NCBI RefSeq assembly: GCF_027460065.1
Contig: NZ_JAPYZZ010000004.1
Span: 81,812 to 145,811, forward strand
Source: Martinezella rhizogenes
GTDB taxonomy: Bacteria; Pseudomonadota; Alphaproteobacteria; Rhizobiales; Rhizobiaceae
Direction: 5' to 3'
Length of the DNA stretch: 64,000 bases
This document shows positions 46,585 to 56,559 of this stretch, piece by piece. The translations under genes and the position numbers were made by a program. How positions within the stretch are numbered: position 1 is the stretch's first letter; the number at the start of each line of letters is the position of its first letter. The notes under the pieces are model-generated. The model ran no database searches. It was not told the DNA's origin and saw only the letters and a program-made list of their open reading frames with translations.

Positions 46585-47685
46585 TCACCTCAGCTTCAGG
46601 GTGGCGAGGCCGAGCAGCGCGAGGCCAACGGAGATGATCCAGAAACGGATGACCACCTGGCTTTCCGTCCAGCCCTTTTTCTCGAAATGGTGATGGATCG
46701 GCGCCATCAGGAAGACGCGCCGGCCGGTGCGCTTGAACCAGAACACCTGGATGATGACCGACAGCGTCTCCATGACGAACAGGCCGCCGACGATGACCAT
46801 GACGATCTCGTGCTTGGTGGCAACGGCGATGGAGCCGATGAGGCCGCCGAGCGCCAGCGAACCCGTATCGCCCATGAAGATGGCGGCGGGCGGCGCGTTG
46901 AACCACAGGAAGCCGAGACCCGCGCCGATGACGGCGCCGACGATGACGGCGAGTTCACCCGTGCCGGGCACGAAATTGATCTGCAGGTAATTGGCGAAAA
47001 CCGCGTTGCCGGCAAGATAGGCGATCACGCCGAAGGTGGCGGCCGCGATCATGACAGGCACGATGGCGAGACCATCGAGACCATCCGTCAGGTTCACCGC
47101 ATTGCCAGCCCCGACGATGACGAAAGCGCCGAACAGCACGAAGAAGTAGCCAAGATTGATCACGAATTCCTTGAAGAAGGGAAAGGCGATGGAGCTGCCG
47201 AGCGTGCCGCCATGCGGCGCGGAGGCAAGCGCCATCTTCATCATGAAAAACACGGCAATCGCCGCGATCAGGAATTCGATGCCGAGACGGGCCTTGCCGG
47301 AAAAACCCTTGTCGCTCTGTTTCGTGACTTTCAGATAATCGTCGTAGAAACCGATGGCGCCGAAACCGAGCGTCACCATCAGGACGGCGACGACATAGAC
47401 GTTCGACAGGTCACCCCAGAGCAGCGAACCGCCGAGGATACCGGCAAGGATCATCAGCCCGCCCATGGTCGGCGTGCCGGCCTTCTTGAAATGCGTCTGC
47501 GGTCCGTCAGCACGGATCGGCTGGCCCTTGCCCTGGCGCACGCGCAGCGAGTTGATGATCGCCGGTCCAAACAGGAACACGATCAACGCAGAGGTGAACA
47601 TTGCAGCACCCGCCCGGAAGGTGATGTACCGGAAAAGGTTGAACAGTTGAACTTTGTCCGACAGTTCGACGAGCCAGATCAGCAT
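46585..47685 (-). CDS. mraY: Phospho-MurNAc-pentapeptide transferase
   Basis: A 366-residue, ten-helix enzyme that attaches phospho-MurNAc-pentapeptide to undecaprenyl phosphate, forming lipid I. Landmarks are [29 protein letters not shown] with the aspartate pair, [14 protein letters not shown] and the C-terminal [15 protein letters not shown]is-rich loop. It sits between murF and murD. Confidence 0.98.
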   Translation of the reverse strand: MLIWLVELSDKVQLFNLFRYITFRAGAAMFTSALIVFLFGPAIINSLRVRQGKGQPIRADGPQTHFKKAGTPTMGGLMILAGILGGSLLWGDLSNVYVVAVLMVTLGFGAIGFYDDYLKVTKQSDKGFSGKARLGIEFLIAAIAVFFMMKMALASAPHGGTLGSSIAFPFFKEFVINLGYFFVLFGAFVIVGAGNAVNLTDGLDGLAIVPVMIAAATFGVIAYLAGNAVFANYLQINFVPGTGELAVIVGAVIGAGLGFLWFNAPPAAIFMGDTGSLALGGLIGSIAVATKHEIVMVIVGGLFVMETLSVIIQVFWFKRTGRRVFLMAPIHHHFEKKGWTESQVVIRFWIISVGLALLGLATLKLR

Positions 47686-47708
47686 AATTGCCCTTTCAAA
47701 AGGCTATT

Positions 47709-49142
47709 TCAGACTTGGCGTTCCGTCTCGGGGAATGCCGGATACTTGTCAAGCAGGGCGGCGACAATCTTGCCGAAACCAAGCCCAAGTGACGATTTTA
47801 CCATCAGCGCGTCTCCCGGTTGCACCCATTGCAGGGCAAAATCGGTGAGTTCCGCCGTCGTCGGGAACCAGATGACGGTGACGCTGTCAGGCAACGCGTC
47901 GCGAAGCGCGGCCATCGCCTCGCCCGCGAGCCAGACATGTTCGATACCGGCCGCGAGCAGAGGGCCGGCCAGCTCTTCGTGCAACTGCGCCGAAAACTCG
48001 CCCATTTCGAGCATGTCGCCGAGAACGGCGACGCGGCGGCCGTGACCCTGCGTTTGCGTTTCCGCCAGCACGGAAATCGCGGCACGCATCGAAGCCGGAT
48101 TGGCATTGTAGCTTTCATCGATCAGCAGGAAGGATCCGCCATTGATCGTCAGGTGGTGGCGCTGGCCACGTCCCTTCACCGCTTCGAGCGTTCCGAGCGC
48201 TTCGAAGGCACGGTCGAGATTGGCACCGGTGACGGCAACGGCACCAAGGACCGCCATCGCATTATCGGCAATGTGCCGGCCGGGAATGTTGATGTGCAGT
48301 TCGCTGGTTTCGCCGTTCAGGATCGCCCAGATCGTCGAGCCCGTCGTTGTGCTCTCAAAATCCGCAAGGCGGAAATCGGCCTTGGCGTGCTGACCGAAGG
48401 TGAGGATATGCTCGATACGCTCCTCCTGCGCCGCCTCTTCAAGCTGCTCGAACTGGGCGTTGTCGCGGTTGAGGATGACGGAGCCGCCCTCTTCCACGCC
48501 TTCGAAAATCTCCGCCTTGGCGGCGGCGATCTCTTCGATATTCTTGAAATTGCCAAGATGGGCGGGCGCGATGGTGGTGATGATCGCCACATGCGGACGG
48601 ACCATCTTTACCAGCGGCCGGATTTCCCCGGAATGGTTCATGCCGATTTCGAAGACACCGAATTCCGTATCCGCCGGCATGCGTGCGAGCGTTAGCGGCA
48701 CGCCCCAATGGTTGTTGAAGGACGCCACCGCCGCATGCACCCGGCCCGAAGGGGCCAGAGCCTGCCGCAGCATTTCCTTGGTCGTTGTCTTGCCGACCGA
48801 ACCGGTCACCGCGATGATGCGCGCCGACGTTCTTTCGCGCGCGGCAATCGCAAGCTTGCCAAGGGCGGCGAGCACGTCTTCGACCACGATCATCGGCACG
48901 GTCAGGCGACCGAGCGCCGGCAATTTGGCTTCGGCAACCACCAGAAGGCTGGCGCCGTTGGCAACGGCAAAGCTGGTATAGTCATGACCGTCCACCCGAT
49001 CACCCTTGATCGCGAAGAAGGCTTCACCCTGTTTGACCGTCCGGCTGTCGATGGAAATGCCGGTGATACCGGTCGGCAGGTTGCCCACGGGGCGTCCTGC
49101 CGTGATGGCGATCATGTCGGCGACTGTCCATAACCAACTCAA
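47709..49142 (-). CDS. murF: UDP-MurNAc-tripeptide--D-Ala-D-Ala ligase
   Basis: A 477-residue Mur ligase that adds the D-Ala-D-Ala dipeptide made by Ddl. The ATP loop is [18 protein letters not shown], with [18 protein letters not shown] in the N-terminal domain and [16 protein letters not shown] downstream. Its start overlaps the murE stop by 4 bp, typical of coupled mur genes. Confidence 0.97.
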   Translation of the reverse strand: MSWLWTVADMIAITAGRPVGNLPTGITGISIDSRTVKQGEAFFAIKGDRVDGHDYTSFAVANGASLLVVAEAKLPALGRLTVPMIVVEDVLAALGKLAIAARERTSARIIAVTGSVGKTTTKEMLRQALAPSGRVHAAVASFNNHWGVPLTLARMPADTEFGVFEIGMNHSGEIRPLVKMVRPHVAIITTIAPAHLGNFKNIEEIAAAKAEIFEGVEEGGSVILNRDNAQFEQLEEAAQEERIEHILTFGQHAKADFRLADFESTTTGSTIWAILNGETSELHINIPGRHIADNAMAVLGAVAVTGANLDRAFEALGTLEAVKGRGQRHHLTINGGSFLLIDESYNANPASMRAAISVLAETQTQGHGRRVAVLGDMLEMGEFSAQLHEELAGPLLAAGIEHVWLAGEAMAALRDALPDSVTVIWFPTTAELTDFALQWVQPGDALMVKSSLGLGFGKIVAALLDKYPAFPETERQV

Positions 49143-50608
49143 ATCTTCGATCCTTCCAGCCCTGCCAGTGCAGAGCGCACCTGTTCATGATCGGAAAACG
49201 GCAGCGTCACGGAACCGACGATTTGCCCTTCTTCGTGCCCCTTGCCCGCGACGATCAACGTATCGCCATGCGACAGCATCGACACCGCATGACGGATCGC
49301 CTCTGCCCGGTCGCCGATTTCCAACGCGCCGGCCGCCGCCGCCATGACCTCGGAGCGGATCGTTGCGGCATCTTCCGAACGCGGATTATCATCAGTGACG
49401 ATGACAACGTCGGAAAGCCGCGTCGCGACCTCACCCATGATCGGGCGCTTGCCCTTGTCGCGGTCGCCACCGCAACCGAAGACGGTAATGATGCGGCCGG
49501 AGGTGAAGGGCCGGACCGAGGTCAGCACGTTTTCCAGCGCGTCCGGCTTGTGGGCGTAATCCACATAAGCAAGCGCGCCGTTCTTCGTCTGGCCGACAAG
49601 CTCCAGACGGCCGGCAGCGCCAACAAGCTTTTCAAGCGCCTTCAGCGCCGTTGCCGCGGCAACGCCGGTCGACATGGCAAGACCAGCGGCAACAAGCGCA
49701 TTCGCAACCTGGAAATCACCGGCCAGCGGAATATCGACTTCAAAGATCACGCCGTCATGATGCACTTCGATCATCTGCTTGTGACGGAAATGCTCGACAC
49801 GCTTGAGCGTCAGATATTGGCCCTTGCGGCCGACGGTACGCACATCGAGACCCGCTTCGCGCGCCGCGCAGATCGCCTTGTCCGACCAAGGATCGTCGGC
49901 AAAGATCACCGCCGGAGCACCCTTTTCCATCAGCGTATCGAATAGCCGCATCTTGGCAGCCATATAGTCCTCGATGGTCGGATGATAATCCATGTGATCG
50001 CGGCCGAGATTGGTGAAGCCGGCGGCGGAAAGCCTGACACCGTCGAGACGGCGCTGGTCGAGACCGTGGCTGGAGGCCTCCATCGCCGCATGGGTCACGC
50101 CTTCGCTCGCGAGTTCGGCCAGAAGCGCATGCAGCGTCACCGGATCGGGTGTGGTCAGCGCGCCGTAATCCTCACGGCCGGGAGCGATGACGCCTGTCGT
50201 GCCGATCTGGGCGGCGGCATGGCCGGCAAAAGCCCATATCTGGCGCACGAAGGAGGCGACTGATGTCTTTCCCGCGGTGCCCGTGACGGCAACCATGGTT
50301 TCCGGCTGTTTTCCGTAAAAACGGGAAGCGACAAGGGAGAGATAAAGTCGTGGGTCCGTAACCACCAGAACCGGCACATCGGCTTCCACGGCGTGCCCGG
50401 AAACAACGGCGACCGCACCTTTGGCAACCGCGTCCTTCACATAGGCCGCACCATCAGCCTTGGTGCCCGCAACCGCCACGAACAGGCTGCCGGGCGCAGC
50501 CTTGCGGCTGTCTGCGGTGATTCCTCCGATTTCGATCGCCCCTGTTTCAGACAGGAGCAATTCATTCAATTCCGGAAACGCATTTCCGGATATATCTCGC
50601 AAATTCAT
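49139..50608 (-). CDS. murE: UDP-MurNAc-L-Ala-D-Glu--meso-diaminopimelate ligase
   Basis: A 489-residue Mur ligase. The ATP loop is [18 protein letters not shown], and the DNPR motif in [16 protein letters not shown] indicates meso-diaminopimelate specificity rather than lysine. [20 protein letters not shown] marks the N-terminal domain. The ATG at 50608 is preferred to the upstream codon at 50665, which would run to the ftsI stop. It overlaps murF by 4 bp. Confidence 0.96.
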   Translation of the reverse strand: MNLRDISGNAFPELNELLLSETGAIEIGGITADSRKAAPGSLFVAVAGTKADGAAYVKDAVAKGAVAVVSGHAVEADVPVLVVTDPRLYLSLVASRFYGKQPETMVAVTGTAGKTSVASFVRQIWAFAGHAAAQIGTTGVIAPGREDYGALTTPDPVTLHALLAELASEGVTHAAMEASSHGLDQRRLDGVRLSAAGFTNLGRDHMDYHPTIEDYMAAKMRLFDTLMEKGAPAVIFADDPWSDKAICAAREAGLDVRTVGRKGQYLTLKRVEHFRHKQMIEVHHDGVIFEVDIPLAGDFQVANALVAAGLAMSTGVAAATALKALEKLVGAAGRLELVGQTKNGALAYVDYAHKPDALENVLTSVRPFTSGRIITVFGCGGDRDKGKRPIMGEVATRLSDVVIVTDDNPRSEDAATIRSEVMAAAAGALEIGDRAEAIRHAVSMLSHGDTLIVAGKGHEEGQIVGSVTLPFSDHEQVRSALAGLEGSKI

Positions 50609-50665
50609 CGACTGTGTCCGTCTTGTCCCCCCGGCGCGAATCGCCGGAACATCATAAGCTAACAA

Positions 50666-52408
50666 TCAATAAGACACGAGCAAGGCCGAGCCATCCTTGC
50701 CGAACTTCGGCTTCACGCCCAGCACCGCAGCCGTGCGGGTGATGATATCGTGCACCATGGGTGCCGCGGACGTGCCGGCGAGCGCCGCGCCGTTGCCCTT
50801 GTCCGTCTTCGGCTCATCGATGAAGGACAGCACCACATATTGCGGATCATCCATCGGGAAGGCCGAGAGGAAGGCGTTGAAGTTCTTGTCGTGCACGTAA
50901 CGTCCGTTGACGACCTTGTCGGCCGTGCCGGTCTTGCCGCCGACGTTGAAACCGTCGACGCGCGCATTGCGGCCGGAACCATTGACGCCGTTCCATTCGA
51001 ACAGGAAACGCATGTCCTTGCTGGCGCCGGGCTTCAGAACCTGCTTCGCCACCTGATCCGCCTGCTCGCGGGTACGCGGCAGGAATGTCGGCTCAATCAG
51101 TTTGCCGCCATTGACGAGAGCCGCACCGGCAACCGCCGTCTGCAGCGGTGTCGTGGAAACGCCGTGACCGAAGGAAATGGTGATGGAGTTGATCTTCTTC
51201 CATTCGCGCGGCTGCGACGGCAACGCCACTTCCGGCAGTTCGGTCTGCATGCGGGTCAGGAGGCCAAGCCTTGTGAGGAATTCCTTGTGGCCTTCGGTGC
51301 CGACGGTGTCGGCGATCTTGGCCGTACCGATGTTGGACGAATACTGGAAGATTTCCGGCACCGAAAGCATCCGACCCTTGCCGTGGAAGTCCTTGATGGT
51401 GAAGCCGCCAATGCGGATCGGATAACGCGCATCGAACATATCACCGAGACGGACGCGCCCCGAATCGAGGCCCATGGCAATCGTGAAGGACTTGAAGGTG
51501 GAGCCCATTTCGAACGTGCCGTTCGACATGCGGTTGAGCCAGCCTTCCTTGGCGCCTTCGGCCGGGTTGTTCGGATCGTAATCCGGCACCGAGGCCATGG
51601 CGAGAACTTCACCGGTATGCACATCCAGAACCACGGCACCCGCACCGATCGCCTGGAACTTGGCAATCGCCGCGGTCACGACTTCACGGACGATGGACTG
51701 CACGCGCAGATCGATGGAAAGCTTTACCGGCTCCAGCGGCTGGTCGCTGGTCATACCCAGCGCCGTCAAATCGGCAAGGCCCTGGCTGTCGACGTAACGT
51801 TCCATGCCGGCAACGCCGCGATTGTCGATATTGACGTGACCAACGACATGGGCGGCGGTCGGCCCGCCGGGATAAAAGCGGCGCTTTTCCGGGCGGAACC
51901 CGACGCCGGGAATGCCGAGCGCCAGGATCTGGCTCTGCTGCTTCGGCGTCAGCTGACGGCGCAGCCACTGGAAACGCGAATTGGAGGTGAGCTTCTGATA
52001 GGTGCCCCGCTGGTCGAGATCAGGCAGGACGGTGCGCAGCTTCTCGATGGCCTCATCGATATCGACGATGCGGTGCGGCTCGGCAAATAGCGAGACGGTA
52101 CGGATATCGGTGGCCAGCACCTCGCCGTTACGGTCGAGAAGATCGGGGCGCGACGCCATCAGCCGGTCTGCGGGCGCGATGCTCGACACCGTTTCCTGTT
52201 CCGCCATGCCATATTGCACGAGACGGCCGCCGACGACGGCATAAAAGGCAATGAAACCGAAGATGAGAAGACCGACACGGCTTTTGGCCTGGGCGGCGCG
52301 TCTCTTGCGGGCGCCCTCAAAAGCAGCGTGGTCGGTATAGACACCGGTGGTGCTGGCGGAAAAGTGAGCCTTGCTCTTCAGGACCATGACACGGGAAAGG
52401 AAAGACAT
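50666..52408 (-). CDS. ftsI: Septal peptidoglycan transpeptidase FtsI (class B PBP3)
   Basis: A 580-residue class B penicillin-binding protein that cross-links septal peptidoglycan with FtsW. One N-terminal membrane helix (VGLLIFGFIAFYAVVGGRL) follows a basic tail. The catalytic motifs are Ser303-x-x-Lys306 in MGSTFKSF, SSN at 357-359 and KTG at 492-494. The ATG shares its A with the ftsL stop codon (TGATG), a tight coupling. Confidence 0.97.
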   Translation of the reverse strand: MSFLSRVMVLKSKAHFSASTTGVYTDHAAFEGARKRRAAQAKSRVGLLIFGFIAFYAVVGGRLVQYGMAEQETVSSIAPADRLMASRPDLLDRNGEVLATDIRTVSLFAEPHRIVDIDEAIEKLRTVLPDLDQRGTYQKLTSNSRFQWLRRQLTPKQQSQILALGIPGVGFRPEKRRFYPGGPTAAHVVGHVNIDNRGVAGMERYVDSQGLADLTALGMTSDQPLEPVKLSIDLRVQSIVREVVTAAIAKFQAIGAGAVVLDVHTGEVLAMASVPDYDPNNPAEGAKEGWLNRMSNGTFEMGSTFKSFTIAMGLDSGRVRLGDMFDARYPIRIGGFTIKDFHGKGRMLSVPEIFQYSSNIGTAKIADTVGTEGHKEFLTRLGLLTRMQTELPEVALPSQPREWKKINSITISFGHGVSTTPLQTAVAGAALVNGGKLIEPTFLPRTREQADQVAKQVLKPGASKDMRFLFEWNGVNGSGRNARVDGFNVGGKTGTADKVVNGRYVHDKNFNAFLSAFPMDDPQYVVLSFIDEPKTDKGNGAALAGTSAAPMVHDIITRTAAVLGVKPKFGKDGSALLVSY

Positions 52409-52968
52409 CAGCGGTTCACCGATCCTGTTATGGTTTCATCCATCTCGCCCGTTTCATCGCCAGCGGTAGCGGAGGCAACCGGTACAGGTGCCGGCGCCGG
52501 ACGCGAAACGCGTGCGCGGGGCGTCGGAACCGGAACGCCGTTCACGGCGATCTGACCGGCGGGCGGCGATTTCGGCTTCGAGGCGCCACCGAGCGTGGCG
52601 CCCGGCTTGGAACCGTTGACGGCGGCGGCAATCACGTCCTCGACGCTCATCCCCTCAGGTTCGGGCGGCTGCGGCAATTGCGAACGCAGCATGGGAAGCT
52701 CGCGCGGCTGCGCCAGTTGCGTCGGCAGCGTCGGCGAAAGGCCAAGTTCCGTCTGATAGGCGTTCACGACACGGTGCAGGCGGTTCGGCTGCGTCAGAAG
52801 CGCCCAGTCGGCTCTCAAAAGATCGATCGTATCCTTTTCAAGCTTGATCTCGGCCTCAAGCTTGCGGACCTCCTCAAGCTTCAGATCGGCCTTGTGCTTG
52901 ATAGAATAGGTGACGACGGCCGCAGCGACCATCACACCCATCAAGACGACATCGAAAGTGCGCAGCAT
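52408..52968 (-). CDS. ftsL: Cell division protein FtsL
   Basis: A 186-residue bitopic protein with a short N-terminus, one membrane helix (VVLMGVMVAAAVVTYSI) and a coiled coil (LKLEEVRKLEAEIKLEKDTI) that pairs with FtsB. The Pro-rich C-terminal tail of about 90 residues is longer than in E. coli and is common in rhizobia. The ATG at 52968 has a GGGAGG ribosome site lying across the rsmH stop. It sits between rsmH and ftsI. Confidence 0.9.
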   Translation of the reverse strand: MLRTFDVVLMGVMVAAAVVTYSIKHKADLKLEEVRKLEAEIKLEKDTIDLLRADWALLTQPNRLHRVVNAYQTELGLSPTLPTQLAQPRELPMLRSQLPQPPEPEGMSVEDVIAAAVNGSKPGATLGGASKPKSPPAGQIAVNGVPVPTPRARVSRPAPAPVPVASATAGDETGEMDETITGSVNR

Positions 52969-52969
52969 A

Positions 52970-53995
52970 TCAGCCTCCCATCTTTTCAAGGCTGGCGAGA
53001 TCGGGAAGTTCGAAAATCGAGAAATCCGCGGCCCGCGCCGGTGCGGTGGTGCGCAGGCCGGCGCGCAGCTTGGCGGAACGGGCCCGCGGATTAAGTTCCG
53101 CCTCCTCGTCGCTGGCAGCGATCATCGGCTTACCGATAGCATCGAAAATGGCCGGTTTGTCCTCTACCATCGGCAGATGCCGGGAACCGGCGGCCTTGCC
53201 CGAACGGTCGGAGAAGAACTTCTTGACGATACGGTCTTCCAGCGAATGGAAGGTGACGACGACCAGCCGACCGCCGGGCTTCAAGGACCGCTCTGCAGCG
53301 AACAGCGCCTGCGCCAGCTCGCCAAGCTCATCATTGACGAAAACACGCAGCGCCTGAAACACGCGCGTCGCGGGATGGATTTTATCCTTCGCCTTGCGCG
53401 GCGTGACGATCTCGATGAGACCGGCCAGATCACGCGTAGTGCGGAAGGGCTCCTCCGCCCGCTTCTTCTCGATGGCGCGAGCGATGCGACCCGGCTGCTT
53501 TTCTTCACCGAGAAAACCGAAGATGCGAATGAGATCGCCAACCTTCGCACGATTGACGACATCTGCCGCCGAAACGCCGGAAGCGGACATGCGCATGTCG
53601 AGCGGACCGTTCTTCTGGAAGGAGAAACCCCGCTCGGCCTCATCGATCTGCATGGAGGAGACGCCGATATCGAGTACGACGCCATCAAGCCCACCCTCGG
53701 GAGCATGTCTGGCCAGGTCGGAAAATTGAGACTGGATGAGGTTCAACCGGCCGCCATTGCTGGCAACCATGGCCTGACCACCGGCGATCGCGTTCGGATC
53801 ACGGTCCAGCGCGATGACATTTGCACCCTGATCGAGAATGGCCTGGGTGTAACCGCCGGCGCCAAACGTGCCGTCGAGAATGATCTTGCCGGGTGCAGGC
53901 TCCAGCGCGGCAATGACTTCGCGAAGCAGGACCGGGATGTGACGCTGAGGTCCGCCATCGGCATCAGAAGATCGTCCGCCAGAATTCGCCGCCAT
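52970..53995 (-). CDS. rsmH: 16S rRNA (cytosine1402-N4)-methyltransferase
   Basis: A 341-residue methyltransferase that modifies C1402 of 16S rRNA. Landmarks are [30 protein letters not shown] (SAM motif), [20 protein letters not shown] and [16 protein letters not shown]. An in-frame extension reaches 54637 across mraZ, but the ATG at 53995, behind ACGGGGATACGG, gives the normal length and lies 14 bp after mraZ. Confidence 0.97.
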   Translation of the reverse strand: MAANSGGRSSDADGGPQRHIPVLLREVIAALEPAPGKIILDGTFGAGGYTQAILDQGANVIALDRDPNAIAGGQAMVASNGGRLNLIQSQFSDLARHAPEGGLDGVVLDIGVSSMQIDEAERGFSFQKNGPLDMRMSASGVSAADVVNRAKVGDLIRIFGFLGEEKQPGRIARAIEKKRAEEPFRTTRDLAGLIEIVTPRKAKDKIHPATRVFQALRVFVNDELGELAQALFAAERSLKPGGRLVVVTFHSLEDRIVKKFFSDRSGKAAGSRHLPMVEDKPAIFDAIGKPMIAASDEEAELNPRARSAKLRAGLRTTAPARAADFSIFELPDLASLEKMGG

Positions 53996-54009
53996 TCCGT
54001 ATCCCCGTC

Positions 54010-54450
54010 CTATGCGGGGCGAGCAGCCGAAAAACCGCGCCCCGCTCTTGCTTCCGCCTGCGCCGCCAGAAACGCATTCGGTTGCCAAAGCTGAAAATGA
54101 TCCGCCCGTCCGACGAAGGTGACCTCGGTGGAGATGCCGGTGAATTCCCGCACAAAATCCGTCACCATCAATCGACCTTCCTGGTCGAGCTTCATGAAAA
54201 CACCGCCGCCGTGAACCAGCAGCGACATCGCGTTCGCTTCTGGCGAGAAAGCATCCATGGACGCTATCTGCCGCTCGTAGCGCTCCAGCAGATCCGGACC
54301 GCCGACACTGATCGCCGGAAAGGCGAAATCCTGAAGACAATAAAGCTCCTGAATGTCGCGCCTCGCCAGCACCGAACGAAACGGAGACGGAACCGAAACG
54401 CGCCCCTTGGCGTCGATCCTGTTCGTCACGTTCGATAAAAAGCGGTCCAT
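54010..54450 (-). CDS. mraZ: Transcriptional regulator MraZ
   Basis: A 146-residue protein with two SpoVT/AbrB-like half domains, each with the DxKGR-type motif: [16 protein letters not shown] and [17 protein letters not shown]. MraZ forms a ring-shaped oligomer that binds tandem TGGG boxes upstream of its own operon and represses dcw transcription in E. coli. It is the first gene of the twelve-gene run ending at murB. Four TGGG boxes lie 177-210 bp upstream. Confidence 0.96.
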
Positions 54451-54626
54451 TACTCAACTCGCCAAAACCGCATTCCGCAAAGCGAACCATCCACTTCACA
54501 GACGACACCGGTACGCACGACACATCGCCAAGCGCCAGGGCAAGACGCCCTGCAGCAGCCCCTCGTAGGCTCCTCACTCGTTTCAGCGATTGCGGGTCAA
54601 AAACACGACCCAATGTGGTGTGCATT

Positions 54627-54660
54627 TGGGATATCATGGGACACTATGGGCGTCAATGGG
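54627..54660 (+). promoter_or_regulatory. MraZ box array: four TGGG repeats at 10-bp spacing
   Basis: TGGG occurs at 54627, 54637, 54647 and 54657, each followed by A, A, C or A plus five further bases, so the units are TGGGN-N5. This matches the TGGGN direct repeats separated by 5 nt known to bind E. coli MraZ. Here the TGGG strand is opposite to mraZ. Confidence 0.65.
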
Positions 54661-54706
54661 ATGAAGCCGGCACGATACCGACTTCGCATCGGAAATTCAT
54701 AAGCCG

Positions 54707-54730
54707 TTAAGTTTAACGAATGGTTTACTT
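54707..54730. promoter_or_regulatory. TTAA-rich motif upstream of mraZ, shared with ddlB region
   Basis: A 24-bp sequence with TTAA-N2-TTAA-N7-TTTA that matches 37670-37693 at 21 of 24 positions. It lies 257 bp upstream of mraZ, just beyond the TGGG boxes. The CGTTAA-GT-TTAACG part is a perfect dyad. Confidence 0.5.
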
Positions 54731-54853
54731 CAGTCGCACGGAGGCACATTCACGGCGCGGAAAGGCGCTGTGAAAAGCGAACTTTTCCTTTGTGGAACAA
54801 GGGGATGATTGCGCCCGTTCGAAACTCCCGCTCCGGAGCCGAAAAGGAAAATT

Positions 54854-55256
54854 CGCCAGTTGGCCTGTAAGCCGGGTTCTGTATGGCCCCGGTTTGACCC
54901 GGAACGTGGCAGCCATTCATCTGGGACGGCATTTGCATGCCGCCTCTCGCAACCCACCCGGATGACGGGCCCGGAAACCGGCTGTGAACGGGCTTGCGCC
55001 CGCCCCGTGTCATCCCTATTCGGTCTTGCTCCCGGTGGGGTTTACCTTGCCACCACTGTCACCAGCGGCGCGGTGGGCTCTTACCCCACCCTTTCACCCT
55101 TACCATGCAAAGCATGGCGGTTTGCTCTCTGTGGCACTTTCCCTGGGGTCGCCCCCGCCGGACGTTATCCGGCACCGTATTTCCGTGGAGCCCGGACTTT
55201 CCTCACCTTACCGTCTTTCGACATTGGTAAAGCGCGGCTGCCCGGCCAACTGGCAT
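54854..55256 (-). ncRNA. rnpB: RNase P RNA (class A)
   Basis: On the minus strand the region begins GCCAGTTGGCCGGGCAGCCG and ends pairing GGCCAACTGGC, forming helix P1/P2-like ends (55244-55254 with 54855-54865). The conserved core GAGGAAAGTCCGGGC (revcomp of 55190-55204) and the distal ACAGAACCCGGCTTA (revcomp of 54868-54882) are universal RNase P signatures, with GGATAACGTCCGGCGG and GATGACACGGG between. The roughly 400-nt length suits class A. It processes tRNA 5' ends. Exact ends are approximate. Confidence 0.95.
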
Positions 55257-55309
55257 GGGCTGCATAACCATGTTCCGCAGCGAAAGCCACCGAAAAGCGA
55301 CGGGAAAGA

Positions 55310-56500
55310 TCAAAGAAATTCCGGTTTAAAATCCGTCGAGAAGGCATCATCGGCGATCTGTCCGTCCCGCAGCAGCAGAGCACCCAGCCGCCCGATCTCA
55401 TCGGAACTCTTGGCCGCCGTGCCGTTACCGCCGGTCAGCACCGCAATGCGCGGCGAGGCGGTGAAGCCGATGGCCGGATAGCCGCTCTTGGTCTTGGACA
55501 CGACACAGGCGGCCATCGAAACACGCGAGAGATCAACGGAAGGCACCAGTGTTCCGACGATCTCCGAAAGATGGTCACGCACGCTTTCGCGCCCGCCGGA
55601 ACGGAACCATTCCCGGATTTCCGGGTCGCTGCCGACCCTTTTATCGTCAGGATCACCGCCGATTTTCAGGTAATACTTGCCATCGGGATAACGCACCGGC
55701 GGCAGCAGATAGATATGTTTCGTGGTGTCGTGCGGCTCATAGATGAGCGACGGCATGCCCGCATATTGACCAAGATCGCCCTCATCTATCTCGAAGAAAG
55801 CGACTGTGCGGGCATAAACATCGAGCCCAACCGGCTGCGGCAGCAAATCCTTGGTGATCGAGAAGCCACCGGCCGCCACCAGCACCCGGTCTGCGGTATA
55901 GACCGCACCGGAAGCCGTCTGCACGCAGGCGCGGCCATCCTCTTCCCGCGTCGAGACGACAATATCGTCGATCAGCGTAACGCCCGCCTTTTCCGCGAGG
56001 ATCGCCTGCGCTTTCACCAGCGCGCGCGGGTTGACGTAACCGGCATTGTCCCTCTCAAACACGCCTTCGCAACCCTGTTCGAAGGAGAAATAGGGAAAAC
56101 GGCTTTTCAGGCTCTGGTCCTCAAGCAGTTCCGTGGAAACACCGAGCCGAGCCGCCGCCTTGAGAACATCGTCGACGAAGGGATTGGCGCCGCCCCGTTC
56201 AGGCCCCACCATCAGGCAACCGACCGGCGCGTAAAACCCCACACCGCTGCGTGCGGCAATATCGGCATAACGTGCGATGGAACGGTTGGCGAGCAAGGCC
56301 CAGTCGGCATCGCCATCAATGGTGCGGGTAATCCGCGCTTCATCGTAATGGCTGGCGAAAACGCCTTGATGCGACTTTATATCGACAGGTTCGCCCGGGC
56401 CGATCAGCGCCACGACGTCCACCGTTTCCGCCAGATGGCGGGCAGCGGCGGCACCCATCATGCCGCGACCGACGACGATATAATTGAAATGTCCCGACAT
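55310..56500 (-). CDS. FAD-dependent oxidoreductase, DAO/sarcosine-oxidase-like (copy A)
   Basis: A 396-residue flavoprotein. The dinucleotide-binding motif is YIVVGRGMMGAAAARHL, with the early SHYDEARITR region typical of monomeric sarcosine oxidase-like enzymes. The segment ACVVSKTKSGYPAIG aligns by position with the Cys that covalently holds FAD in sarcosine oxidase, an inference from memory. These enzymes oxidise secondary or N-methyl amino acids. It is a paralogue of the upstream gene (copy B). The ATG at 56500 follows GAAGAGGGCGGC. Substrate unknown. Confidence 0.85.
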   Translation of the reverse strand: MSGHFNYIVVGRGMMGAAAARHLAETVDVVALIGPGEPVDIKSHQGVFASHYDEARITRTIDGDADWALLANRSIARYADIAARSGVGFYAPVGCLMVGPERGGANPFVDDVLKAAARLGVSTELLEDQSLKSRFPYFSFEQGCEGVFERDNAGYVNPRALVKAQAILAEKAGVTLIDDIVVSTREEDGRACVQTASGAVYTADRVLVAAGGFSITKDLLPQPVGLDVYARTVAFFEIDEGDLGQYAGMPSLIYEPHDTTKHIYLLPPVRYPDGKYYLKIGGDPDDKRVGSDPEIREWFRSGGRESVRDHLSEIVGTLVPSVDLSRVSMAACVVSKTKSGYPAIGFTASPRIAVLTGGNGTAAKSSDEIGRLGALLLRDGQIADDAFSTDFKPEFL

Positions 56501-56559
56501 GCCGCCCTCTTCACCCGTTCCGTTCAGCCGCATTCTTGTAGCTGCCTGCCTGGAGAATG

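Larger units (their letters stand above)
54451..54853. other. Control region upstream of mraZ
   Basis: A 403-bp gap between the mraZ start and the rnpB 3' end, with no credible gene. It contains a minus-strand TTGACC hexamer at 54594-54599 that could be a -35 element (no convincing -10), the TGGG box array at 54627-54660, and the TTAA-rich motif at 54707-54730. Confidence 0.6.

Noticed and set aside
45346..48045. An 899-codon plus-strand open frame opposite murD, mraY and murF
   Set aside because: It lies fully antisense to three recognised genes, has Arg/His-rich low-quality composition, and is a by-product of high GC at third codon positions.
53996..54637. In-frame N-terminal extension of rsmH across mraZ
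   Set aside because: The conserved RsmH N-terminus starts just after 53995 with a ribosome site, and the extension overlaps the real mraZ gene in another frame.
54627..54660. CRISPR-like or tandem satellite interpretation of the 10-bp periodic repeats
   Set aside because: Only the TGGG core repeats, the spacers are 6 bp and unrelated, and the position upstream of mraZ explains it as an operator.
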